Assembly: GCA_030267565.1 (NCBI GenBank)
Contig: BRXU01000006.1
Coordinates: forward strand, 2,840,001 to 2,904,000
Source: Pleodorina starrii
Taxonomy: Eukaryota; Chlorophyta; Chlorophyceae; Chlamydomonadales; Volvocaceae
DNA length: 64,000 nt
Direction: 5' to 3'
Shown here: one piece after another, positions 34,301-44,708 of the stretch
Numbering within the stretch: the first letter of the stretch is position 1
How the letters are laid out: every line of letters starts with the position of its first letter
Program-made: the position numbers and the translations under genes
The notes under the pieces: generated by a model
Seen by the model: the letters and a program-made list of their open reading frames with translations, nothing else
The model's database searches: none
Told to the model about the DNA's origin: nothing

Positions 34301-37300
34301 ACGGGGAGGAATCGAATAAGAGGTGTGAGGAAAGGAAAGGAGAGGGAAGGAGGTGCGTCAAGCGGAGATGGAAGAAGAGGGAGATGCATGGCGGCTGGTG
34401 CATGGCGGCTTGCTCCGTGATTCCCCGCTTCCTCGCTACGGGCTCTGCCTGTCGGTTTCCAGCAATCCCTCCCCGCGTCCGCCGAAACAGAGGGGCCGCG
34501 CAAACCTGCTGGGTGCGGACACAAACCCAAACCAACCAGCCCCAGCCCCACAGCCCGCCGCGCCGCGCCACCGCGCCGCTCGCCTGCTCCGCCTGCGCGT
34601 GCGACTTGGACAGGGCGCACAGGCGGTGGTGGCGGGTGGCCAGCTCGTCCTGCAGCGCGGAGATGCGCTCCGAGCCCTCCCCCAGCTGCCGCCGCGCCTC
34701 CTCCACCTGGCTACGCAGGGACAGAGCCTCCTCGCCGGCCGCTGCGGCGGAGGGACAAACAGCAGCAGCAGCAGCACAGCGCGGCGGGTCGGGCGGCTGC
34801 CGAGCTGCCGACGGCACTCGCCGGCCTCAGCCTAAGACTCCCGCATACATCCCAAGGAGAGCAAGGCGAAGGGCAGGGTGTCGACATGACGACGAGCGCA
34901 CCCACCCCTCCGTCCGCGCTGCTCATCCTCCGCCTGCGTCCTCGCCGCCCGGACCTCAGCCTCGTGCTGCTCCGCCATCCGCCGCGCCGCCGCCGCCGAG
35001 GCCTTCTCCACCTCCATCTGCTGCTGCAACCGCTCGGCACGCTCCTGCGGGAGCGGGGGGCGGGCGGAGAGGGGGGCGGGGGGCGGGGAGCAACGGCAGG
35101 CGGCGAGCACACATATCGCAATGACCCATGGGTCGGCGCGTGGACTCACGCGCGCGCTCGCGTGTGCGCCGCCACAGCCATCGACAACGTAACCCTTCCG
35201 CCGCGCGCAGCGCAGCAAGGTCACTGAGCCGAAACAGGGCAACGTCCAGTGCCGGAGAGTCCCTCGACCGCCAGCTCCGCCCCCCGGCCACCGCCTCCTG
35301 TCCCCCGGCCCTCCCGCGCACAGCCCGCCGCACCTGCTCTGCCTTCCTGTCCCGCTGCTCCGCCGCGAGCGCCTCCCGCACCGACTCCATCTCCCGCCGC
35401 GCCGCCGCCGCCGCCGCGCGCTGCGCCGCCGCGTCGGACCTCTCGGCGCGGAGCTCCGCCGCCAGCCGCTCCAGCTCCTCCCGCGCGGCCGCCAGCTGGA
35501 CCTGGGGTGAATGGAGTGGCGTGGAGTGGCGTGGAGTGGAGTGGAGTGAGGCACAGACCAAGAGCGGACCGGATCGAATCAGATCGGACGAGGACGAGAA
35601 CTACGCGCTACACAGCAACCCTGCCGCTTAGCCCAACCCAACGGCCCAGCCCAGCGCAGCCCAGCCCAGCCCAGCCCAGCCCAGTCCAGTCTGCGCGCCC
35701 CCACCTTGGCGTCCGCCGCGTCCCGCTCCGCGTGCCTCCGCGCCGTCTCCGCCTCCGCCAGCTCCCCTCTCGCCCGCTCCGCCGCCGTGTCCGCCTGCCG
35801 CGACACCAGCTCCGCACGAGCCTCCGCGGCCGCCAGCATGCTGCGCAGGCTCTCCTCACGACTGGCCGACTGCGGCAGTCAGTCAGTCAGTCAGTCAGTC
35901 AGTCAGTCAGTCAGTCACCGCATTTCCCACCGCGCAGTCAAGGTTGGGGGGCGGGGGGTTGGCGGGTGAGCTGTAAGACAGAAACCGCGGCGGAGCTAGC
36001 AGGGGCCGGGGGCGGGAGCGCCGAATTGTGGCAGGCGGACCCGTGGGTCGAACGTCGACGGCGAGGGAGGATGATGCACCGGCGGCCACGCAGCAGGCGG
36101 GTGAGGGACCGGCGCTACGGGAGCGCGTCCCGCCTGATCCGTGCGGGAAAAGCGTGTGAGCGACCCGGCGACCCTGGCTGTCCGTCCAGCCCCACAAGCG
36201 TCCCCTAACAACGGGGACGCCCCGGCCCCGGTCAGAGTCAGCGGTACGCTTGATGCGCAGTGCGGCTCCGATCGCCTTCGGGTCGCCTCGCCTGCTGCGC
36301 GGCGGCCCTCCCCTCCCTTTCCACCCTTCAAAACCTCCCCGCTTCAAACCTCCCCTCTTCAAACCCCGCAGCCCCGGCCCCCGCACCATCTGCCGCTCGT
36401 TGGCGCTGCGGTCCGTCTGCCTCGCGTGCTGCTCCCTCAGAGCCGCCAGGTTGCGGTTGGCGTCCTCGTACTCGCGCCGCAGCTGCTCCACCTGCCGCTT
36501 GAGGGCCTGAACAGGAAGCCGCGATGCGGTGGTAGGACGATGCGGGCGCGCGGGGGGGGGGCGGGGGGGAACGTGGGGCCAGGTTACCGGGGGGGCGGGA
36601 GTGGGGGCCCGGGGGGAGCAGGAGGGGCAGGACAGCAGCACATGTGTGGTGCGAGCCGCTGATGGCGAGATGCAAGAACCTGGGGGACGCAAGAGCCGAC
36701 ACGGGGGAAAGCAAGACACGGGGGCGCCAGACGAGGGGCGGGCGCGGAGGGGTGGCGCGCAGCGACACGGCGAAGGCGGTTGGGACGTGGGGGGCGGGAG
36801 GGACACACCGCCGGAGGGTGCCGGGAAAAGGGCAGCGGTGGTGGCGGTGGTGGCGGCGGTGCACGGCGCGCGACGGCGCACATACCCACCTCCTTGTCGC
36901 TCTTCTCCGCCCGTAGCTGCGCCTGCAGGTGCAAGTGCTCAGCCGCTGCGCCGCCGCCGCCGGGCCCGCCGCCCAGCGCCGCCATCCCGCCCCCATGCGG
37001 ATAGAAGCTCGTAGTGGGCGACGGCCGAGTCGACATCGCCGCCGCGGCGGCGACGGCCGCGGACGCCGTGCCGCCGGCCGCAATGCCCATCGGCGGCATG
37101 CCGTACGACATGGTCACGCCGCCGCCGCCGGCGGTGGGGCCGTTGTTCATGCGGCGAGCCGCCACGTTGCGATTGGGTGGCATGGCAGAGGCGGCGGCGC
37201 CGGGCGCGGCGGCCGCCGCCGCCGCCGCCGCGTCGTCGCCGGGCCCGCCGTCGACAAGCTCCTTGGCCTGTGCGCGTCAGGGTTGACGGACGGGAGGGGC

Positions 37301-38998
37301 ATCACGACCCTCGTTTCTTTGCGCATAATATGCAGGTAGTTTAATGGGGCGCACAAGAAGGTGGAAAGAGGGGTTAGGGACCAACGCATTCGGTGCCGGC
37401 GCCACCGCCACGGGAGCAAGAATGCGTCTCAGTATTCATACTCTTTGTAAACTCCTCTTCGTTCACTCGAACCAAAGGAGGGGCAGGCATGCACCTGCCG
37501 GTAAACGGGCGACAAAAGCTCCCGCGCTGCGGTCATCGCACGCCCCCCTGCGGGGGTAAGCCAACCTGCCTTGCGTTTGTGGTTGACGGCCGGCGCTTCA
37601 GGGTTCGAGGGCACACTCGTGCCGCCGTCCGCGCCCGCGCCAGCGCCGAGCGCTCCGCCGCTGCAGCCGCCGCCGCCGCCGCCACCTCCCCCTCCGGCGG
37701 CGCCGCCGGCGATGCCGTACGCCGCGTGGCTTTGCTGCGCCTTCAGGTGGGCCTGCGCTCCGGCGGCCGACACGGGGTAGGGCTGCCCCGAGTAGTGTCC
37801 TCCGGGGTACTGCGACACCTGGGGGTGGTGCTGGTGCTGGTGGTGCTGCAGCGCGAGGTGCTGCGGGCGGCTGTAGTGGCTGTAGTTGTCGCCGCGCTCC
37901 TCATCCGAGTCGTCGCGCACGAGCTCGAACCTGCGTGCGGTCGTGAGGTCGTCATAGCTCATGGGGGGCACCGCACGAGCCGGACAGACATGTTGTGCAA
38001 CTTAGCGCATAACCCCAAGCCCGAGGCCATGTCAACGAATTCGTGACCTCATGCAAGGCAAGGCAACGCAAGGCAAGCCAAGACAAGGTAAGCTGCCTGA
38101 CCGCCCGATGTGGATAGGCGGCAAGAGAAGGCAGAAGTGCAACAGCCTCGCCGCGAACGCGTGATGCCGCGGGCCGCGAGGGGGCGCCGGCGGGCGCCCG
38201 CTCCTTGCGCCTCTTCCCCCCAACCCTGCAATCCTGCACGAAGCAGGCCAGCAAAACCCAGGCTCCGTTCCATGGCTGCGGCGCGTAACTTGAACCCAGG
38301 CCCCAGGCGGACCCTCTCTCAGCCTAACGATCAAACCCACTCGAGGGTGTCCTGCGGCGGCGAGCTGAGGCGCAGGCGGGATCCCTCCGGCAGTCGGGCT
38401 GACGTATTCCGCATGATGCGCTCGCCATCCACAAAGGTGCCGTTGGTAGACGTGTCCTCAACGAACCACTGCACGCAGCCCTGGAGATAGAGGGGAGGGG
38501 GAGGAGGGGAGGAGAGGGGAAGTGGAGGGGAGGATGGGGAAGGGTGCAGGAGGGGTGAGGCTTGGGGCTGAAGTTGGGGGCAGTGGGGACTGGGGATTGG
38601 GGTTGGCGGCTTGTGGGAGGGCAAATTGGGCCAAACGCGAAGGGAAAGTGCAGCATCCACGGGGGAACGACGGGAAGGGGGAGCGACGTTTCAATAGGGA
38701 CCCAGGCACGCCGCGGCAAGCATATTACTCGCACCCTCCGTGACGTTGCAAGTCTTAGAATGCCGTGAGACGAAACCTTGAGTTTCGTTACATCTGCAGG
38801 ATATGACATAAGGCTCACCGAACTGAAGTCCGCGTATATCCGACAGTGCATTCCGCTAAATTGCGTCCACGTGTGCGGAAGGGTCAGCCCATCCGGTCCA
38901 GCCACGTTCCGGCCAATCCTCAGGCTACTGTTGAGGAACACATCCTGCGTCAGGTCCACAGCGAGCCCGCTGATGGGAGTCAGCTTCCAACGCGGCAT
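30752..38998 (-). CDS. FHA-domain coiled-coil protein with long poly-Gln/poly-Gly tail
   Basis: Read right to left: ATG 38998-38996; exons 38998-38819, 38480 to about 38337, then 37930-37495, 37267-36890, 36506-36387, 35869-35705, 35501-35334, 35044-34906, 34741-34572, 34261-33914, 33614-32868, 32302-30752 (TGA). Length is about 1500 aa. Residues 1-105 are a forkhead-associated domain with the phosphothreonine-pocket residues (SLRIGRN, FSGMHCRI, TSTNGTFVDGERI). A poly-Gly/Ala linker with a His-rich patch follows, then about 350 residues of coiled coil (KRQVEQLRREYEDANRNLAA, REELERLAAELRAE, SLRSQVEEARRQL). The last 765 residues are low complexity: HQQQQ blocks, Gly-Leu repeats, acidic EEEEEEGDGY. 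All later joins are phase-consistent. The join between the FHA exon (end phase 0 at 38337) and the exon at 37930 (needs phase 2) is unresolved, so a small exon or other donor is missing. Function unknown; FHA suggests phospho-dependent scaffolding. Confidence 0.75.
35876..35917. repeat. AGTC tetranucleotide microsatellite
   Basis: About ten AGTC units directly next to the 3' splice site of an intron of the minus-strand FHA gene (acceptor at 35870). On the transcript the repeat reads GACT. Confidence 0.9.
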
Positions 38999-40469
38999 TC
39001 TGTTTCAGTCGCAAACCGCTGGTGGGAAACGGCTGACGGTAAAGGACAAATCCGTGCAGTTTATGAATCTGATGTCTGCAGCGCAAAGGAGTATGCGGCG
39101 CTGTTCTCTCAGCTAGCTGCAGCGGGCGGGAATATTGAATGAAACGTAACAGTAACAAATGCTCCTGACAACATGGTGGGCATTTCTAGTTAAATGAGTA
39201 CTTTTGCGGAACAACGGGGTCCGGGCGAGATTGTGAACGCGCACGACGCGCAGATGTGCTGTATGCGTCGTCTGTGCGGAGTATGCCGTGCGCGGCATGA
39301 TTGTACGAAGAAGTTGTGGGTTGGTCGCCCCGAAACCAGTTTCCAAGGGCAAGCTGACGCTACCTGCCCTAGCCAGATAGGGACTTTTTGAATATTTGGC
39401 TATAATAATGTATTCGGCGGGCTGGTCGCATCTAGGACAAAGCAATCAAGTGGTTTGGGGTCCACCCAAGGTACGATAAGGACTGATAAGACAGCCTGCC
39501 CATTTATCATCAACACGTAGCGACAAAAGTTGTAGATGTAGGGCACAAAGGGCCACGCTCAACCTGCTGGACCGCAACATGGATTGTTTGTCAACAAACG
39601 TGGACGCAAGTTCCTGATCCTTCCCGTCGCCTATGGCCCATGCAAAGCACTGGAGCTTGAGGGTCGTTCTTGCCTGTCCTTGTTTAGTTGCGGTTGCAAG
39701 TGAGAAGACCCCGTTCGCGTTGTTGGCCTAGGTCTACCGCGTTCGTCGGGTGAAACGGTACAAGGAGCCGTGTGCTTGGAGCAGGCCAGCTTGGGGGGCT
39801 TGGGGGAGCCTGGTAGCAAGCATAGTCGCTCAGCCTTACATGGCAGCTGTCCCGTACATGCCTTTGCTCATTCCAAATGAGGCGTTTGACAGCTAGCTTG
39901 AGCCTTCGTGACTGCGTGCCAGGAGATTGTCGGATTCCATGCCACTTCCGCTTCGCACTAGACGATTGCGTTCCAGAACGCCCCAATCGGGCTGTCAACC
40001 ATACACACACGTCCAGATTGTGTCGAGAGGCCACACAGCCACACGGGTAATGCACCGCCTTCCGCATCCCACATCCAGCGTTTATACCGTTCCAAGTTTT
40101 AGTTGGTCAGCTTCGTTTTGTTTCAAGGTTGGCACCTCAGGGTTCTTCCAGTCCTCGACTTCCCACAGTTGTAATCCCCGTTGGGCACAAGCAGCAGCGT
40201 GACCTCCTCCCGAAGAGCGCTTTGGACTTGAGCTTCGTCGTCACCTGTCGCTCCTCCGCCGTGGCCGTAGAAAAACGATACAGCGCCTAGATGCACGAGG
40301 TGCGCACGAGGACCACATACTTGGGTCACCAGTGGAAATCTGGAATATTACGGCAACGTACTCGGACGCAGTATGGGGTTGCTTTACAACACGCTACCCG
40401 TGCGCCCTGTTCCCTGCCCACCCAAGGTTTTTATGATTAGAGACAGACCCCTTTGCCATGGATTGGTGC

Positions 40470-40768
40470 CCTCAGACGCATACAGTTCTCATCATACCCA
40501 TGCGGGTAAGAAAAGATTAAGCCATATTGTATTACGTCTCATCATGGGGCAAAGCGGTAGGATCATGAACCGACCCACGCCATGCAAGCTGATATGAAGG
40601 GCACACATCGTGTGTCGACTTCGATTGTTCGCGACCTGGCATGCAGCAATGCTTCCGCGACGGACCCCACCATGCCAATGATCAATCACAGGCCTCAGAC
40701 GCATACGTGTCTCAGCATTCCCGCAAGGGGTAAGCAAAGATTAAGCCATATTGTATTACGTCTCATCA
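40470..40768 (+). repeat. Two copies of an about 75-bp direct repeat, 223 bp apart
   Basis: Copies at 40470-40544 and 40693-40768 share CTCAGACGCATAC at the left and a 32-base block (AAGATTAAGCCATATTG... to ...TCTCATCA) at the right that is identical in both copies. The middle part is diverged. No open frame or terminal inverted repeat is associated. Confidence 0.85.
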
Positions 40769-41827
40769 CCGGCCATGCAAGCAGCGAGGGAATCATCATG
40801 CTCAGGGCGACAAACACACTCCCCAGTAGCCAAACATAAGAACCATCCTGAAACGGGTTATGGTGCAGCACCGCTGGACCGCCACGACCCCTGAACCGTT
40901 GCCCGTCACGTACCCCCCCCACGCCAAGCGCTGTACTAAGCCGCGGACACCAGGGTACCCACACTGACGCTCTACACATTTTGAACTCCTGATCTTTGAA
41001 CGTGGACAGAAACGTACGTGGACAGAAACAACAAACGCCAGGACAGGCAAATACTAGACCGCCCAGACCGCCTTAGGCAGCATACGCGCAATGCCGGGTT
41101 CGGGCGGCGGCCTCGTCCAAGGACCGAATGCTGCGCACACGGCAGGAAAAGATACCGCTTCCGGCCCATCAAGCAAGAACGGTGTACATCAAAATGCCGC
41201 TGCTAAGACCCCCAGGACCGCACACCAGCCCATGTACTGACCAGCAGGACACGTGAGCTTCCGTCACCAACAGTCCGCGGGGCAGAAAGGGGACATGACG
41301 CCGCCCACGTGTTCGTCAAACAGTACGCCCGTCCCGTCACAGCCACGACAGCATGCCACCAGCCTGGTTGCGAATACCCGACCGACGGCCAGACACCGTC
41401 CAAACTGATGACACGACCTTGGCCGTGCGACACGCCACCACCGATCCCTCCCCTTCTTTGCGGCTTACCTGACAGAGGGCTGCTGTCCGCAGGCGCAATT
41501 CTGTTGGCAGCAATCCGCCCCGGCGCCCTCTGGAAAGGAGCCCGATAGCCCCCAGAAACGGAATGCGGTGTGCGTGTCTATCCTGACTTTGGAAGCTGAG
41601 TAGACTGGCCTGCGTTCAAGACCCGCTGCTCTCTGCTGGCCTGGCGGGCCGACTGGGGCCTCAGTCTGGGGCCTACGGCCTGGCGGGACGACTAGGGCCC
41701 GTACAGTCGTACAGACACGCCGCCCCGCTTGCTTTGCTGGCTGATGGATATTCGTGCATGTGCAATGCTTGGCTGTGAACTCCGGTTCAGGGACTGGCGC
41801 AAGGGGACAAATTCACGCGTCGAGCCG

Positions 41828-41832
41828 TTACA
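41828..41832 (-). terminator. Candidate poly(A) signal (TGTAA on minus strand) for the uL14 gene
   Basis: TTACA on the plus strand, about 315 bases beyond the uL14 stop, the first such motif downstream apart from the one overlapping the stop codon. Confidence 0.5.
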
Positions 41833-42011
41833 TGAGGGAGCAACCTGCAGGAGCAGCAACGAGAAGGGGGCGGACCGGGAATCGAAAGGTTAGATCGCGA
41901 GGTGTGCCACGGGGAGCTCGTGCATGACTGACTGGGTTTCTGTCATGGCGCCTCCATCCGGGTCAGGGCGGGACGGTTCCAGCGGCGAGACGGATAGCCC
42001 TCCCTGACTGC

Positions 42012-42142
42012 CTGGTAGTAAAGACCGACCCAGATGGAGCAACGGAAATTGGACCCACACGACTGTGCAGTGGGACAGTCGCAACCATCCCAAAGCCCCC
42101 CCTCCACCAGCCCAAACCTGGCGCCCTCCCCCGGGTGCTCAC
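42012..42142 (-). other. Possible 3' UTR intron of the uL14 gene
   Basis: The stop codon runs directly into a consensus donor (TAAG then GTGAGC at 42142). A matching acceptor, TACTACCAG, ends at 42012. This would be a 131-base intron starting one base after the stop codon. Not proven by sequence alone. Confidence 0.4.
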
Positions 42143-42143
42143 C

Positions 42144-42828
42144 TTACACGATCGAGTTGGCCGCGCTGGCGATACGCGGCCACAGGTCGGCGCACTCCTT
42201 GGCGACGGGGCCGGTGATGGCAGAGCCCTTCATCTCACCCTTGGGGTTGACGATGACGCCGGCGTTGTCCTCGAAGTAGATGTACACACCCTCCTTCCGG
42301 CGGAAGGGCTTGCGCTGGCGGATGACAACCGCCGGGGTGACTGCAAGCAGACGTTCAAGACGCAATTGTATGAGTTTTTCGCCATGAAGACAAACCGAAA
42401 CGAACTGCAAGCGCTCCTTCGCCCAGCTGCCAATGACGTGCTCACAGGCTTTGGGAGGGTCCCAAGCATTGCTAATATGAAATAAATTGCATTCTTGTCA
42501 AAGCTCCATGCCATATTGTAATTGTAAAGCTGGCTGCCCAAAGACCGCTGGAAATGCCCCGCAGCCGCCGCAGCCGCTGCCGCCAAAGAGCCAGCTGCTC
42601 ACCCTTCTTGCGCAGATCGGGCTTGCCCTTCTTGACAGAGGCCATGACCATGTCACCGCAAGCGGCGGCCGGCAGGCGGTTCAGCCTGCTGCCCCAGCCG
42701 ACGACCGAGATGACGTACAGGTTCTTCGCGCCCGTGTTGTCAGCGCAGTTCATCACCGCAGCCACTGGGAGACCCAGGGCCATGCGGAACTTGTTACCGG
42801 ACGTGCCTCCCTTGCGTTTGGACGCCAT
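42144..42828 (-). CDS. RPL23: Cytosolic large-subunit ribosomal protein uL14 (RPL23)
   Basis: Two exons, 42828-42603 and 42340-42144, join in phase 1 to 140 aa, the normal eukaryotic length. The protein reads [20 protein letters not shown] at the start and continues through [69 protein letters not shown] and [18 protein letters not shown], near-identical to animal and plant RPL23. It is a core 60S protein at the subunit interface, contacting rRNA near the factor-binding side. The start is fixed by the conserved N-terminus. The intron falls after LRKK. A second intron may begin right after the stop codon. It is transcribed away from the DUF1995 gene, 1.9 kb to the right. Confidence 0.97.
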
Positions 42829-44708
42829 TTTGGCTCGCCTTGTGTCTGTGTAAAGTTAGAGGAGCCAAATTAACGTCATGTAAAGGTTAAATCTAGCTAG
42901 TATACAGTGCGGGGCGTACCTGACGACAAGACAAGAGAGGGACAATGGTGCGCGCAGCGCGCACTTGGAGCCCGAGCGACAACCGCGGCGGCCGCCCTGG
43001 AGCCATGAGGGCACTGAAATTCACTGCGCTCCAACAGGTACTGACATAATTTCAGTACATTTTATAAAGCATCACATATCCTTCCTCAGCTTGCGCGATG
43101 ACAACTCCACGCTTGCAGCATTTGGAAGAGTTCCGGCATGTCTTCGGCATGAACACAACCTGAGGAAGGCACCTCCGCATCGGTCGTCTTGAACTACATG
43201 ACAAGTATTCATGTCTTTGGCGTAATACAGAAATGCTATGTGAAACACAGCGAGCCACCCTTTGCTGGCGACTCGCGGAGGGCTCCTGCCGGATCCCCTG
43301 CGACACCCGGAATAGCACTCGCGGCAAACCAGGGTCCACCTCGCGTGCTGGTGGCCGCGACGTAGGGGACGAACGCAGCAGGAGCCGTGAAGCGGACCGT
43401 GCCGCTTGTCCGCACCAGGGCTACGGGGATGAAGCCATGAAGGCCATCTCCGACCGACCGGACGGACCCGTCTTCATGCCCCGTAACTGCGTGTGGCCAG
43501 CAGCCTCGCCCCCGCGCCTCCTGCCGTCTTGGACGGCGACCACGGAATCCTAAACCCGCAGGACCTTCCACTCTCCTCGCCATTTGGGCATGCGAGTACC
43601 GGGTTGTTCCTGCCACCCGCCGCTCGTTCAAGCTGCCCGCTGGGTTGCAAATACAAAAAACGGCTGGGCGCACGCCTGCAACCTGCACGCGCGTTAAACG
43701 GATTGCGTTACAATGGCGCATGCGTAAGGAGTCACCCAACTCGCCAGTATGGCGCAGTGCGATCTTCAGGGGGTTATGTCTTGAAACCCAGCCCGGATGG
43801 AGGGCCCGGGTGGTCGGGACCTGGCGCGTGGCGCCGCTAAGTTCAATGAACCGGTTTACATACCCCGTAGTACCGCCCTGTAGTGGATCGCCTGTGCATA
43901 TCACACCTGACAGTGTGGCGGCCGAAGCCCAGTTGGTTGTTCAGCCTGCCCTGAACATGAACCTCTCCCCTCCTCTCCCGGCAGGCACAGGCCTGTCAAG
44001 GCCCCCTGCGATCCCCGCCGAGGGCAGGGCGTTGGTTTGTGCGTTTCGTTCGCCAGGTTCGCCTCGGTGTCTGCAGCGAGCTTGCTGGGGGCCGGAGGGT
44101 GACGTTGGTGCATTGTAATCCTGACCTCAAGCAGACCGAACACATCAGGGTTTCGTCAGGCAGCTACCCGTAGGAATGGGCGCTGCCCGCAGCGCCGCAG
44201 GGATACGGGTACCCCATATGGCTGAAGCCGAGGTCTCCTGTCCTGATTCTTCTTGCGAATATTCCAGTAGTTGATTGTGCCCCAGTCATATCGTCATCGA
44301 CGCCTATTCGGGAACAATGGACGGGCACGGGCCAGGCGGGGCTCATGGGACAGATGTCGCCTCGTGTCGCGATGAAACATTGTTCGGTGTTCACACACGC
44401 ATTTGTCTCTGATTTCATGGAGATGCGTGAAGACTTCACATGTTGCTAGCTTGCTCCATGCTTCCGACGTTACAGAACTTGCTCCGGAACCCCTTAGTAA
44501 AAGTGGTTGGATCTCGTCCGGGAAACTAAACCTGCATCGTTGCATCCTGCACGTTAAATAATCTCGTATAAATAATTATTGCTACACCTTGATACTGCTT
44601 GTGAAGCGTGTGGCCTGTCAGTCCCTGATGACTGTGGTTTCAAGCTTTTTACTTGCAGCTGCCGTTTACATCCATTAAGCCTTTGGATAAGCCGTGACAG
44701 TAGCACAA
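42829..44708. other. Divergent intergenic region between uL14 and DUF1995 genes
   Basis: Holds both promoters. A TATA box lies at 44567 on the plus side; none is obvious for uL14. A minus-strand open frame at 43236-43904 has a rather natural-looking composition but no recognisable family or clear start, so it is not called. Confidence 0.5.
44567..44574 (+). promoter_or_regulatory. TATA box of the DUF1995 gene
   Basis: TATAAATA in an AT-rich patch, 135-142 bases upstream of the ATG at 44709. Confidence 0.6.

Larger units (their letters stand above)
38999..42143. other. Intergenic between FHA and uL14 genes
   Basis: About 3.1 kb without a recognisable gene. It holds the upstream region of the FHA gene, an 80-bp imperfect direct duplication (40470 and 40693), and the 3' UTR of the uL14 gene on the right. 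Codon-like structure and family motifs are absent from the open frames. Confidence 0.5.

Noticed and set aside
35876..35917. CRISPR-like or satellite array
   Set aside because: It is a simple AGTC microsatellite; no array in the window has unique spacers.
43236..43904. Minus-strand frame of 222 codons between uL14 and DUF1995
   Set aside because: No family match by eye, no promoter or poly(A) motif in place; the stretch may be an old repeat fragment.
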